The notes under the pieces are model-generated. The model made no database searches. It worked only from the letters and a program-made list of their open reading frames with translations, and was not told where the DNA came from. 64,000 bases of DNA from Cryptomeria japonica (taxonomy: Eukaryota > Streptophyta > Pinopsida > Cupressales > Cupressaceae): NCBI RefSeq assembly GCF_030272615.1, contig NC_081411.1, positions 158,195,471 to 158,259,470 on the forward strand. Direction: 5' to 3'. The position numbers and the translations under genes were made by a program. Below, one piece after another: positions 38,601 through 49,947 of the stretch (positions within the stretch are counted from its first letter, which is position 1; each line of letters starts with the position of its first letter).

Positions 38601-38963
38601 TAGCATGTGAAATATATCTCTTAATATTTCTCCTTCTCATCTTGTTAATAACCTTTTCACTAATAAATCCTCCCTCATTCTCTTGGACATGTAAAATAAT
38701 GTTAGCCAATCTTTGTAATGCTTCAACATTTTTTCATGTGTATTTGGCTATGGCATCTAGTGGAAAAGAACACAATATTAGAACATATATATTTCCTGTC
38801 AAACTTGATAAGTTTCACTATTATAGACATAAATATATTTCTCAAAGATGGTTTTTAGGTTTATGAACATCCCCTTTTTCTTTCAATCTTCTTTCTTGGC
38901 TCTTTGACAAGTAGTGATCTAACATATTGAAAATAAGTTGTACATATTGAAAATAAGTTGTAC

Positions 38964-41900
38964 TTCAAGTTATACATATGCATGCATGGCTCGATGATGC
39001 AAGAATTGTAGGTACTAGTGTCGTGTAGGTACAGGGTACCAACTCCACATGACCTTCACATCATCCCTAGTCTTTCCCAATGGTGAACATTGTTAATCCC
39101 CGGTCATCTCTGCCAATTTTGATATGTGAGTCATGTCTTTATGATGTATTATTTTACCTTAGGGTAATTATAGATTAAAGTGTATTGTCACGAATAAATT
39201 AAATTAGGGTTAAACTAAAAGGACCCCCTTTGGTATTTAAAAAAAAAACCATTTTCACCAAGTTAGGAAATTAAATTAATAGTCTTTTTTATTCATGAAA
39301 ATCATATGGTTGTTTAATTTTGTGTTATATGTTTTTGTTAGGAAAACGTAATTAAAGTTGTGAAAATTAAATATCCTCTTGTTGACTTTTGGTCATGAGG
39401 AAATTTAAATTTAAATGTTTTTTTTTCGGGAAAGAAATTCTATTTGAATTTAAAATTTGAAAAAAATGGATTATGGAGTGTATTGAATGCAAAAGTGTTG
39501 TGGGTGGGAAAATATCTCATATGCTCCAATTTTTCCAATTTTTTGGGTGGGGGGGGTCTTTGCATTTTGGGGAGAAATTTTGTGTGTGTGGTTTTTTTTG
39601 GCAAAACTTGGTTGGTTGGAGATTTTGGTTTTGTTGGCTGGAGGTTTTCTCAACTCCAATTTTTCTTCCTGGAAAGCATACCGGGTTGGTAGTGTCAGTT
39701 TGTTCTTATTTTGTTAAGTTTGGCTAGAAATCATGCTTCCATAATTATTTATGTTTTGCAATGGTATTTTGTAATGGGCTTATGGGAAAACTGTGAACTT
39801 GTTGTGATGTTGAATTTTTTTTGCTGTTTTGGATTGAAGAATATTGTTCAAAGGAAAAAAAAATTCTTGGTAAATTTTTCTCATAGATTTTCTAAGAAAT
39901 TTTTTCTGAGTCGTGGCTTCCCCAAGCCATGGGGACAGAGCCATGGCGGTGGACGCCATGTCGTGGCCTTCCACAGCCATGGGCTCTGGGGAGACCATGA
40001 CATGGTCCCCACAGCCAGTCCCACCCCTTTGTAAGGGGGTCCACGTGGCTGTAAAAATCCACATGGGGGTTCATTAAAAGTTTTATTTTATTTTACTTTT
40101 TTAGAATTATTTTAATTATATATATATATATATATATATGTTTAGTTTTATTTTTTTAATAAGTGATAAACAAAATATATGTTTTGGGAAATTAAAATAG
40201 ATATTTTACTTTGGAAAAAGAAGAAATATTAGATTAATAAATGTATAATTATATAGTTGTAATTGTGATATTTAATTTATAGTGCAATTGGAATTTATTT
40301 CAATCATGTGTGAATTGAAAACTTAATGGCTTAATTTTGTTTAAAGGGGAAAATTATCGTATGTGTATGAGTATGTTTGAAATCAAGTATTTTCGACAAG
40401 TCAACTTGGTTGAATGTCGACTTTGGTTTTCTTATTCATTCCCTCTTTGTGATCATGTCTTAATTTACTTTGAATGCATGTGTATTGATGGAATTTTCAC
40501 TCCATGGGAGTAGTCTAGTGTTCTTATGAAAAGGGACATTATCCCCGTGCCTATGTTTGCCTTTTATTTAATGCAAGTTAATTTTGCAAGCCATTTTGGT
40601 TAAGTGTGATCTTTGACCCTTCTTATTTTATTTTTTTATTCTTTTTGTGGTCTTGGCATGTGAGGAGATCAAATTGTGTATTAACTCTAATTGGTTATAC
40701 ACTGATAGAAGGGATTTGAGTAACTAATTGTATCATCCAATATGATTGATCATCCTTTTGTGATATTGCCTTTTTGTTATGCCTTGGAGTCCTTTGGTTT
40801 GTGTAGTGTCATAAGGGAGAGTGGGTTTTGAGTGGGGGCCATGGCCAAAATGGTTAGCAGGGTAACCCTTCGAAAGTTTATTTAAGTAAGTGATAACTTG
40901 ATAATATATTAGGGGGATTAGTAGTTCAAACATTAAATAAGATTAATTGTGCCTCGCTCATGGTTGAGTGCTTGTATAGACTCAGGATGCAGTGGGAAGG
41001 CTTGAAATGGCAAACAAACAACCTTATCCTCAAGAAAAGATTGTTTGGGCCCACATGAGACTTGGATAGGGCTACAGGTTCGGGAGAGGTTACCAGGGTA
41101 ACCCAAGAACGAGGTCGGGACCTATGGAGGCCTTCCAGGGTAACCATACCAATCTATGTGATGACACTCTTCCCTTATGTTCACTAGTGTGTAGTCTTGT
41201 GTTGATTATGCTTGGAGCACTATTGTGGGACTCATATTTGTATGTTTATGCTTTATGTGCATACCCAATATTCATGTTAGACCATGGGATGCTTATGCCA
41301 GATTGGGAGGAATTAGTTCACAGGTGCTCCAATTGTTCTTTTTATTTAGTCCATTCCATGTTTTAGATGGATCCTCTTTCTTATTCTTGGATCATTCATG
41401 TATCTCTTAGATCTTATGTGGTCATATTAATCATTTGTTTATGTATGCCTTGATGGCAGGATATAATTGATGTAAACTTTACATGTGCTTCATCTTTTTA
41501 TTTAATAGAATGGACTTGCACTTAAAGAAAACCCAAAGACGTAGCCCATTAGGGGTGAAGTCCATTATCAATTTATATTGTATGGTGTGTGCGTTCATCT
41601 AGTTTCTTTTAATTTTGGATGTATTGATGTCATTATGGTTAAATTGTTTAATCTAGTTTAGATGATATTCCTCTTAATTGTATGTATGAAGTTATTAATT
41701 AAATGCAGTAATATGGATTATGATGAGTGTACCTTTAGTGATGTAATGTAACTAATGGTATTTGTACATATTCAATCATGATTAATTTAATCTCTTATGG
41801 TATTTAATTGCTATGTTCATGTGGTAATCATTCTATCATGAGTAGTTTTAATCAATCTCATTTCTAATTGGATTAATACACCTTAATGTTCATTGTATTA

Positions 41901-42082
41901 ATCAAGTAATCTTTGTTGAAAACCCTTTAGGGTTTAAGTTAAGTCTTCCTCTTGTGAAAATTTTATTGCAATGTTTAATTTACTACATCTTTAAGTTCTC
42001 TTATGTTTTAAAAATAAAATTATTTGCACTCTTTTTGAGAGTTTTAGTTGAATTATTTAGGGTTTCTTGGCGGGGCATTACA
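38964..42082 (-). mobile_element. Long LTR C, same family as A, B and D, 3' end missing
   Basis: On the minus strand it starts TGTAATGCCCCGCCAAG at 42082. It matches the family through a conserved block near 40960-41190 and the 3'-side block near 38980-39060 (TACCTACACGACACTAG and CATGCATGCATATG). Homology stops at about 38964, where the duplicated gene tail begins, roughly 350 bp short of the end seen in D. Internal parts are a TA run (40113-40140) and a GC-rich palindromic block (39905-40065). ORFs inside are not conserved in other copies. Confidence 0.8.
39905..40065. repeat. GC-rich palindromic block of LTR C (CCATGG type)
   Basis: Repeated AGCCATGG, CCATGTCGTGGC and CCATGACATGGTCC elements in otherwise AT-rich sequence. 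It occupies the same place in the LTR as the GCTACC/GGTAGC block of D but has a different motif. Confidence 0.8.
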
Positions 42083-45000
42083 ACAACATTGAGATGTGCT
42101 AGATCATAGTGGGCTAAATATCGAGAAGAATTCTCTGACATGCTTCATCAAATTGGAACACCAAAAATATTCTTTACACTCAGTGCAACAAATTTGTATT
42201 GGCGAGATTTACATTTAGTGATGTGAGGAATAGCACCAACAACACCACGTGAAGCTCAAATTTGGAGAAAATAAAATATTATCGACTATCCTCATATAGT
42301 TTCCCACTATATGCACTTAAGAAATTCTATATTTAAAAAATGAATACTAGAAAAGAGATTGAATCTTAAAGGCTATTGGTGTAGATAAGAATGGCAACAT
42401 AGGGGATAACCACATGTGCACAATTCAATATAGATACATGGAGCACCAAATATGGATAGTATATATTGGTCTAATGAACAAGAAATAAAGACCACCGAAA
42501 GATATTTCCATTGCATTATTCACATGTGGAATCCAAGAGTGGATATTCATCTATGAAATGTAGAGGTATAATTATAATGAGTTTCAAATGTAACTTATGT
42601 AATCCAATATAAATATTAATACTTTCCACACAAGAAACTAATACATTCATTTTTACTATTGTAGGCATTCTAAAAGTTTGCTCAATATCCATGTTTGAAA
42701 AATACAAGACAACTTGCTGAGATAGATATTGATAAAGATTATGAATAAATTCTAAAGATAGTACAAATGCATATAATGTGCTAAGAGGGCGCATGTTCAA
42801 GAAAGAAACAAGGAAGAATGGTTTGCACCTAATTACTTTATAATAAATAATTTAATATTTTGATGAAATATAAAGTTTGAAAGAAAATGCTAAATAGTAT
42901 TTATTTATTAAATTGTAGATACAATGCTCCTTGGGCCTAAAAATTTACATGGATAAAAATTATATGAACACATAGTGAGTGGTGACAAAAAATTTGATCT
43001 AGGAAGAAATGATGACATAGTCAATTCACACAACTGCTACATACTGCAATTGTGGAGAGAGAATATAGATTCTCAACTAGTTCTCTCAAAACATGTAGTG
43101 ATAAAGAACATTGCAAAGTATGTAGCAAAAGAAAAGAAGAGCTCAAAAACCTACCATCAAATGCTACTGCGTCTTGTAAATATAGAAAACCCAAGTGATC
43201 TATCAGCGAAGGCATATATCAAGCTCCTAACTAAAACTATTATAGAAAGAGATGTTGGAGCTCAAGAAACATGCCACATTGTCTTAGAAGTTACCTTGGT
43301 TGAGAGTAGTAAAATATTTGTTAATCTAAATGTTCACATGAAGTATTGAAACCTGTAACTGTATGTGATGAAGCTAACAATTAAGAATAGAAAAAATCAT
43401 TCATTGATGGATATAGGACAAGCTCAATCTCTATGGAATCTATCACACTTATTGATGCAGCTAGATCATGGATATATAATCCTTGACAAAGAAGAGATAA
43501 TAAATGGGAGCCTAGGGAAAGAGCATCTATTGTTAGAGTGTTTCCAAGTATTTTATCCACTCCTTCACATGAATAAAAGAAATTGTTTTTTATTTATCAG
43601 AATTGTTACTCTCCAAGCCATTTCGTTACATGGAAAGAGATATAGGTGACAATAATGACAACATAATATCAAACCGGGATTCATTGAATTATATCCCTTG
43701 GCATGTGAAGTGAATAATAACTAGAGAAAATAATAAAAATATTTATGATTTAGAAACTAAAGACAATGGAATCATTCAAGAAAATACTATAGAGCATGAA
43801 TGAGAAATCATATCTATACTACATCATGGTGATATAATGCAACTCTCAGAAATAGATATGTTGGGAAGAAGGGATATTGATAGACAAACAACTTGGTTTA
43901 ATGAATATAAAGTGATGAATACACAACTCAAGCAATCAATTTCATCAACACAATGAGCGATAATAGATGTCTTATACATGATGATATAATAGAATATATC
44001 AATTATGCAAGATTGAGTGACAAAAAAAAGAAAGCATTGAATGTAATTATGTCACACTATCATATGAATGTCAATGGGATGCCATTGTATATGATGACTC
44101 AAGGTACAACTAGAATTGGAAAGTCATATCTAATTGGTGCAATTAGTGAAAGTCTTAAAAGTGCATCAACACCTATAAAATCTCCCCTTCTATTGCTTGC
44201 ACCTACTAGAGGTACAACATTCAACATAGGAGAATCGACTATTCATTACAAGTTAAGAATTCCAATAAAAGATTCAGCTCAACTAGATGGAACTAAACTA
44301 ACAACTTTTTCAAGAAGAACTGTCACATGTGAAGTATATATTGATTAATGAAATGAGCTTCATTGGAGATAAATTACTGGAGAACATAGATTCTCAACTT
44401 CATCAAGCATTCCCAGAAAAATATAATCTAGAGACCTTTGCCATCTGCCTCCAGTCAAAGACAACCAAATATACTATGGCAATAATTCAAAATTGTGTTT
44501 ACCTTAAACAAAGTATTTAGATGGGATGGACAAGACATTCAATAGATACAATTTTGTCAATTGTTGACAAACCTAAGAGAAGCACAACATACAATTGACA
44601 ACTTGAAGTTGTTAATGTCAAGAACAAACACTAACAATACTACAAGAATCAATGAATTGTTTGACAATAACGTTAATTTATTCTCCATGAATGATAATGT
44701 TCAGAATCATAAAAGGAAAAAATTGTATTCTCTCAAACAACCTGTTGCATGCAACATTGCAACAAAAGTGAGAATTGTTAATGCAACTGAATGAAGTTCT
44801 CATGATGAGCTTGATATGGAGTTATTGATTAGTAAGAATGCAAGAGTAATGCTAACTCCTAATTTATGGATAGAAGGAGGTCTTCTAAATGGAGTATTAG
44901 GTTATATTCAAAATATTTTATACAAACCTGGAAGTATGTCACCAAAACCACCAACATATGTAATGGTGAAGTTTGATAATTACTTTATATCTCCGTTTGA

Positions 45001-45130
45001 GGATCACAATCCACAAAAAAATCCCATTAGTGTAAAACAAAGAGGTTCTACAATCCAAATATAATTAAGACTGGCTTGGGCATTGACAATACACAAATCG
45101 CAAGGTTTGAGGGTCAAGATTGTTAAATAT
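42083..45130 (+). pseudogene. Helitron-type Rep/helicase pseudogene
   Basis: Encodes a decayed replicase-helicase of Helitron transposons, which move by rolling-circle replication. 42101-42560 reads in one frame with several stops as the Helitron N-terminal domain: YWRDLHLVM, then EWQHRG and PHVH, the HUH nickase motif, at 42410-42421. 42975-43349 has IAKYVAKEKK and RDVGAQETCH, typical of the Rep region. 43953-45064 is the Pif1-like helicase: Walker A GTTRIGKS (44103-44126), NEMS at the Walker B place, NARVMLTPNLW, and LAWALTIHKSQGL near 45070-45110. At least four frame changes occur. The N-terminus is cut by LTR C. Confidence 0.88.
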
Positions 45131-47039
45131 TATTATTTTCTTTTTGTTCATGTTTTTCACCTTTTGATCTCATCAACTTTTTTTGTTTTTTGGAAAGGTA
45201 TTTGGAATTTATTTTTTAAATGTTGTTGTAAATGTCAGTTCATATTCCACTTCTTTATTTAGGTACTCTTTATAATGGTGTCTTTATCCTTTGAAATAAT
45301 GGCTACCAGGTTTGTGGTAGCTATGCTCCTTTAAAATTATGGATATACCATGAAATAGCTCTTTTCACTTTGAATTAAAATTCTATTGTAACTGTCACTA
45401 AAATGTTAAAAAAATATTACTATGTTTACCCTGACAATCTTTGGAATTGTTTAAACTAGAAAGAATCGTGATATAAGTTTTTTGATTTGAATGAAAAAAA
45501 AGCTTTGTTATATATCATATAGTAGAACATTATTTTCTCTGATTTCTAATAAAGTTTGGGACTAGACTCCAAAATTGACTTAAAAATTTGAAACCTACAT
45601 GATTCTACAACTGATTGAATTTTATACTTGATTATGAAATATCATATTCTCTTGCCAATTTTGTACCATAGTAAAAAAAATAATTACAAAAAATTTAGAA
45701 AACTCATAAAAGATTTAAATAATTTTTTTTTGATAGCATCCTTTTGGCACATATAAAATCACCACAAATTTTAGCATTATTATAGGATGTATGTTTATTA
45801 TGGTAAAAAATGAAAGAAAATATTCCTCGTTGTAGCTTTTTGGTGAAAGGGCACCATGTCAAGTTATGTAAATATGGTCTTAAGTTTGGTTTAAGGTGTT
45901 TTGAGTATTTTATCATCCAATAAGTTCATAATAGACCATTTGAAATATAAGTAGAATTATCTAGGGTTTGGTTAGATGAAGTTGTCAAGTTTGTGTCACT
46001 TTTGCAAGTATTGTCATGTGTAAAATGCAAAAAAAGGTGCAAAAGGTGGGAAGTTGAATGGTCATAGGATTTGAAATATAGTTGTAGTTGGTTAGATATC
46101 CTTGAAATTATTTAAAATATCCTTGTAAGGTAGATTCCAGGGTTGGACATGGTGTATTAGCAAGAAAATAAAAAAAACAACATTGTTTTTCATGCATTTT
46201 TAGACTTATCTTGTTGTTTCCGACCTTATATGACCATTGTATGGCCTAGGAGTGAGAAAAAATAGATTAGAATTCATGGTGTATTGAATGATTGTTCTTC
46301 TATCATTGTTTTTATTTTACTTCATTATTTTTTGAGTAAATTAGAGCACTTTTTCTCCAAACTACTTGAAAACCCTCACTAGGATGCGTTTTGACTGAAA
46401 AATAATGGATTTATCCTTATTACACTATTGAATAAACCTTAAGCAAGGTGGAATGAGGGTATACATGTTCAATTTTGTGTTTTTCAAGTTGTAGGACCAA
46501 GGGGCCAAAAATTGAGACCAATTTGTTGAATCCCTCGGTTAAAAACCTCATGATTTTGGGCATAAAAAGTGTATATGAGTTAGGTTTGGTAGAAAAGATC
46601 TTGGAAAAGGATTTTTAATAGTTGTAAATGTTTTGGTAGACCATTTTAGACATGTTTGAGCCTTTTTTATGAGATTTTGGGTCCTAGCGTGTCAAAACCT
46701 TGTTTCAACCTAGTAGAATAAGTATAATTAGGCCCATTGGAATGAGGATGATCAAATTTTGAATCATTCTTTCTAAAGAAACCCTATTCCATTTTGAAAA
46801 AATGTATGGGAGTAAATTTTCTGCCTCTAAGATGATAAATCTTAGATGAAAAGTTAGTCCACCGCTACCTTACTCAAACTAGCGCTAGGATGAGCCAGGG
46901 GATAACAAAACCAAACTAATATCTATTTGGAGGTAAACAAGAGATCCAAAATAAAGAAAACAATGAGATATAAAAGAAATGGATTTATTAAATAATACAT
47001 AATTGAAAATATGTCATAGAACCGAAGATGGAAGTTCTC
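45131..47039. other. No gene recognised
   Basis: AT-rich. It could hold the 3' flank of the Helitron, but I found no clear CTRR terminus with hairpin. Confidence 0.35.
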
Positions 47040-47931
47040 AAGCTATGGATGCCAGCGCGACGCGTTGTCATTTGTACAGCCCACGACCACAAAAAATCTT
47101 GAGAAAATCAACTGCAACTTCTTTCCCACATGCAGGACCTGTTCACCACCTGCACACATGGAGATGAGAAAATTGTTGGGAGCTATATTATGATCTACTT
47201 TAGTTAGACCCCTATTTAGGTGTTTCTATAGCCACATACAACTAGACAAATAGTTGAAAAATAAAAATTGGTAAATTATTAAAAATACAAATAGAAACTA
47301 TACTCTGCTTAATCGAAGCAACCCCCTATTGTGAATGATATAAAAATTGGTAAGATTTGGTAAAAAAAATGCACCTAGATGATAGATACACACACATTAT
47401 AACAAGATAAATTGCATGTAATGTTTGAATAAAAAAAAAGATAAAGAGAAGACAAGGCGTGTAGACAAACCCCTCTTTTCAAGATATAAGTGTCATGAAG
47501 CTCGAGATGCGTGCGTGTTGGTAAGATACTTATAAGATAGTTTCACCTTGGTAATGTTGGTAGTATTTTCAAGAGAGAGAGAGAGAGAAAGAGAGCCAAG
47601 AATCTCAGAAGGGAACCCCCCCAAATGAGCTAGGAAGAGGTTTTTAAACCTGAAAGAGGCACGTAGAGCCATTACAGCCAAAGACAATACAAAGGACATG
47701 TGTCGGCTAGCATCTCGCTCTCCACCAGATTTAATATTCGATGAGTTTATTTGGAGGCTAGTGCGATACACTGACATTGGCGCTACGTGTTGTCACCCCA
47801 TCAAGGATAAGCTCAAATGGGGTCTTGGGCTAAATAGAGATACTTTGTCTTTGGGTCTCATGATGTCAAAATGATGAGATTTTGATCATGAGTTTTCCAT
47901 TAATGCACTAGGCATAATTTATAACACTACA
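47040..47931 (-). mobile_element. 3' LTR of a second LTR retrotransposon (lower end uncertain)
   Basis: On the minus strand TGTAGTGTTATAAATTATG starts at 47931, directly after a purine-rich tract. The lower boundary is not fixed; TGTACAG at about 47070 or TGTATGG near 46804 are candidate ends. A GACAACRCGTAGCGCC-like phrase occurs twice (near 47775 and 47060). The tract and LTR start are of the type seen in plant Ty3/gypsy elements. No reverse transcriptase is visible here. Confidence 0.55.
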
Positions 47932-47948
47932 TTTTGCCCCCACTTTAG
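47932..47948 (-). promoter_or_regulatory. Polypurine tract before 3' LTR
   Basis: The minus strand reads AAGTGGGGGCAAAA immediately before the LTR start TGTAGTG. It is the plus-strand priming site of an LTR retroelement and fixes the LTR as a 3' LTR with internal sequence toward higher coordinates. Confidence 0.65.
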
Positions 47949-48754
47949 TGCACTGATCAACTCAAGGGATCAGGCACACTAAAGTAGTCTTGGAAAGACA
48001 AATTCATTATGCCCATGCAAGGCAATAAATACTTAGCACAAAAAATGATACTATAGAGGCCACAGAGGGTGAGTCAGAAATCATAAACGATGCCCCAAAG
48101 TATCCACAAGAAGCTATAACATTCAACGTGTTGAATTCCATACTACAAAATTCAATAATAATTTAGCACGAAGAATGGAAAGATACCTCGGCGAGAAGAA
48201 TGTTTAAGGAGCGTTAGTACAGATAGAAAGGAAATATCTAATGAAGTTAGGTATATGCCCCTTTGTGTTTTGCCCCTAGTCAAAAGGGGGAAAACAAGAA
48301 GGAAGCAAACCAAAATTAGCCCAAAATGACCACGAAATATTCTGGGCAAAATTTAGGCTATATACTCAAAGATGGACCCCAAGAAGGTTCATTTTCACTA
48401 TTAAATGTGGGAATTGTAGCTGAAATTTGAATAGAATCCAAGAAATAATGCAATGTAGATGAGAGCATAGAGTGAGGAAGATCGAGGATTTGTGGACCGT
48501 AGTAGAGTAGGGCAATGAGCCCTACTAGGTACAACTCAAATCGCATGCTATTTTTTTGTTTTACACAATTCTCCAACACGTGTGCTAGTGTCCATACTCC
48601 ACACTAGACTCCGAGAGGGGCATTTTTGTCCATAAGGCGTGCTGGCATCTAATGGGTGTGCAACTATCGATAAAATAAGCACGGTAGATACTAATTTAAA
48701 TATGAATTTATTTGCAAACATTGCTTGAGATGCGGGAGCATACATAAGGAAATT

Positions 48755-49160
48755 TTTTGTATACACTACCAGACTGGGCAGAGGAGCTATCGTCAGCAGA
48801 TAGGCAACACCTCAAGAAAGTGGGCCTATGGTAGACATTCCATTTGCCAAAGTTCCAATTCCATGCCCTGATGCTATGCGTGCTCATAGAGAGATGGGAT
48901 GTAGATACTATGCCATTCCATCTACCCATGGGGGAGATGACAATGACTCTAATTGATGTATACCACATTCTTTAACTACCTATTCAACGGGAGTAGGTAT
49001 CACCAGCCATACTTTCTGTCCCAGAGCTAGGCAAGCAGCAGAGTAGGCTCTAGGGTAGAGAGTCAATGGCATAGGGTATGTGTATCTATGAGTGCTAGAC
49101 CAAGGACGAGTGTCGATTCCTTAACTACCTATTCAGTGGGAAGCAATATCATGAGATATT
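48755..49160 (+). pseudogene. Plant mobile domain (PMD, aminotransferase-like) fragment
   Basis: The plus strand reads, in one frame with a few stops, a segment matching the N-terminal signature of PMD proteins: FHALMLCVLIERWDVDTMPF followed by FHLPMGEMTMTLIDVYHIL, then LPIQ. In family members the same order is an ALVERWRPET-type segment, an FHLP.GE.T.TL.DV segment and LGLPVDG. Stops are at the codon before TFHLPKF, after YHIL, and after IQRE. It lies on the opposite strand to the LTR element whose polypurine tract is at 47932, on its internal side. PMDs occur in plant host genes and in transposons; catalytic aminotransferase activity is not implied. Confidence 0.75.
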
Positions 49161-49947
49161 CATATTTCCTTCGTTAAGAGGCTTGTGTTTTCACACGTGT
49201 TGTTGTTCAGTCCTTGGGGTACGTGTGTCATGGTATGACATAGTTGGTGCTTGTTCAGATTATTTTACTTGTGTAAGAGCCTCTTGTTTTATTGTTTTTG
49301 GATCCATGTAGAGGAAGTGGGCTTGTCTATGACACCTAGGGATCATGAGAGATAGACTTTCACGAGGTTCCTTGTAAGGATGCATGAAGTCTAGACCTTT
49401 TGGGCATAAGGGAGTTTACTAGATTATAAACAAGTGATAACTAATTAATGCATGGGTATGGGTAGCTAGATAATTTAAAAAGATAATAACTCATCAGTGC
49501 CTCATGACTCAATCCTAGAGAGGATGTTTTAGGCTAAGCATGGTAATACTATGGAGACGGTAAGCTAATCTTCCTTGGTTTCACTCTCAATGTTGAGATG
49601 GCTCCCCATGCCATAGGCTAGTGCCTTGTTCTTGGTTGGCATGTGATGACACTCCCTCGTACACATGAGTCCTTTGCTTATTTTTGTATTCTCTTGCTTG
49701 CTTGATGCATGGTTATTTTTATGGAAATTGTTTAGTGTCAGTCCCTTTGATAAGGCGTCAACCTTGATTAGTGTGTGAGTTGGGACCTAGTGACATCTCC
49801 TAGCTCGAGGGGTGGTTCCTTGTAGGTTCCATATTGGTCAGGTGGTTGGAGATTTTTGCCATTGTGGTTTTTCCCTCTTCTTTGGTGTCATCTTCATACG
49901 TGGACTTCGAGCCTTTCTCCATGTTGACTTGAACCTTGGAGTAGATT
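49161..49947 (-). other. No gene; diverged relative of the long LTR family at 49420-49720
   Basis: Phrases such as AGTGATAACT, GTGCCTCATGACTCAATCC and ATGTGATGACACTC follow the order seen in LTR C at 40890-41170, pointing to an old minus-strand fragment of the same or a sister family. The rest shows nothing supported. Confidence 0.4.

Larger units (their letters stand above)
33290..38950 (+). repeat. Segmental duplicate, copy 2 (partner 5340-8660)
   Basis: Collinear blocks match copy 1, with about 2 kb of extra sequence mainly at 33640-35930 and 36100-37000. Near 36490-36560 the phrase GCGAATGGTGTTTGGTTTTC occurs twice. The right end is joined directly to the end of LTR C near 38960. Confidence 0.8.

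Noticed and set aside
39444-40074. Overlapping ORFs in all three plus frames and on the minus strand
   Set aside because: They fall in LTR C, including its G-rich and palindromic parts, and have no conserved counterpart.
42821-42920. A GT-AG intron in the Helitron frame
   Set aside because: Removing it at GT-AG would put the downstream RYNAPW block out of frame.
48708-48968. Minus-strand ORF of 86 codons
   Set aside because: It is the shadow of the plant mobile domain frame on the plus strand.
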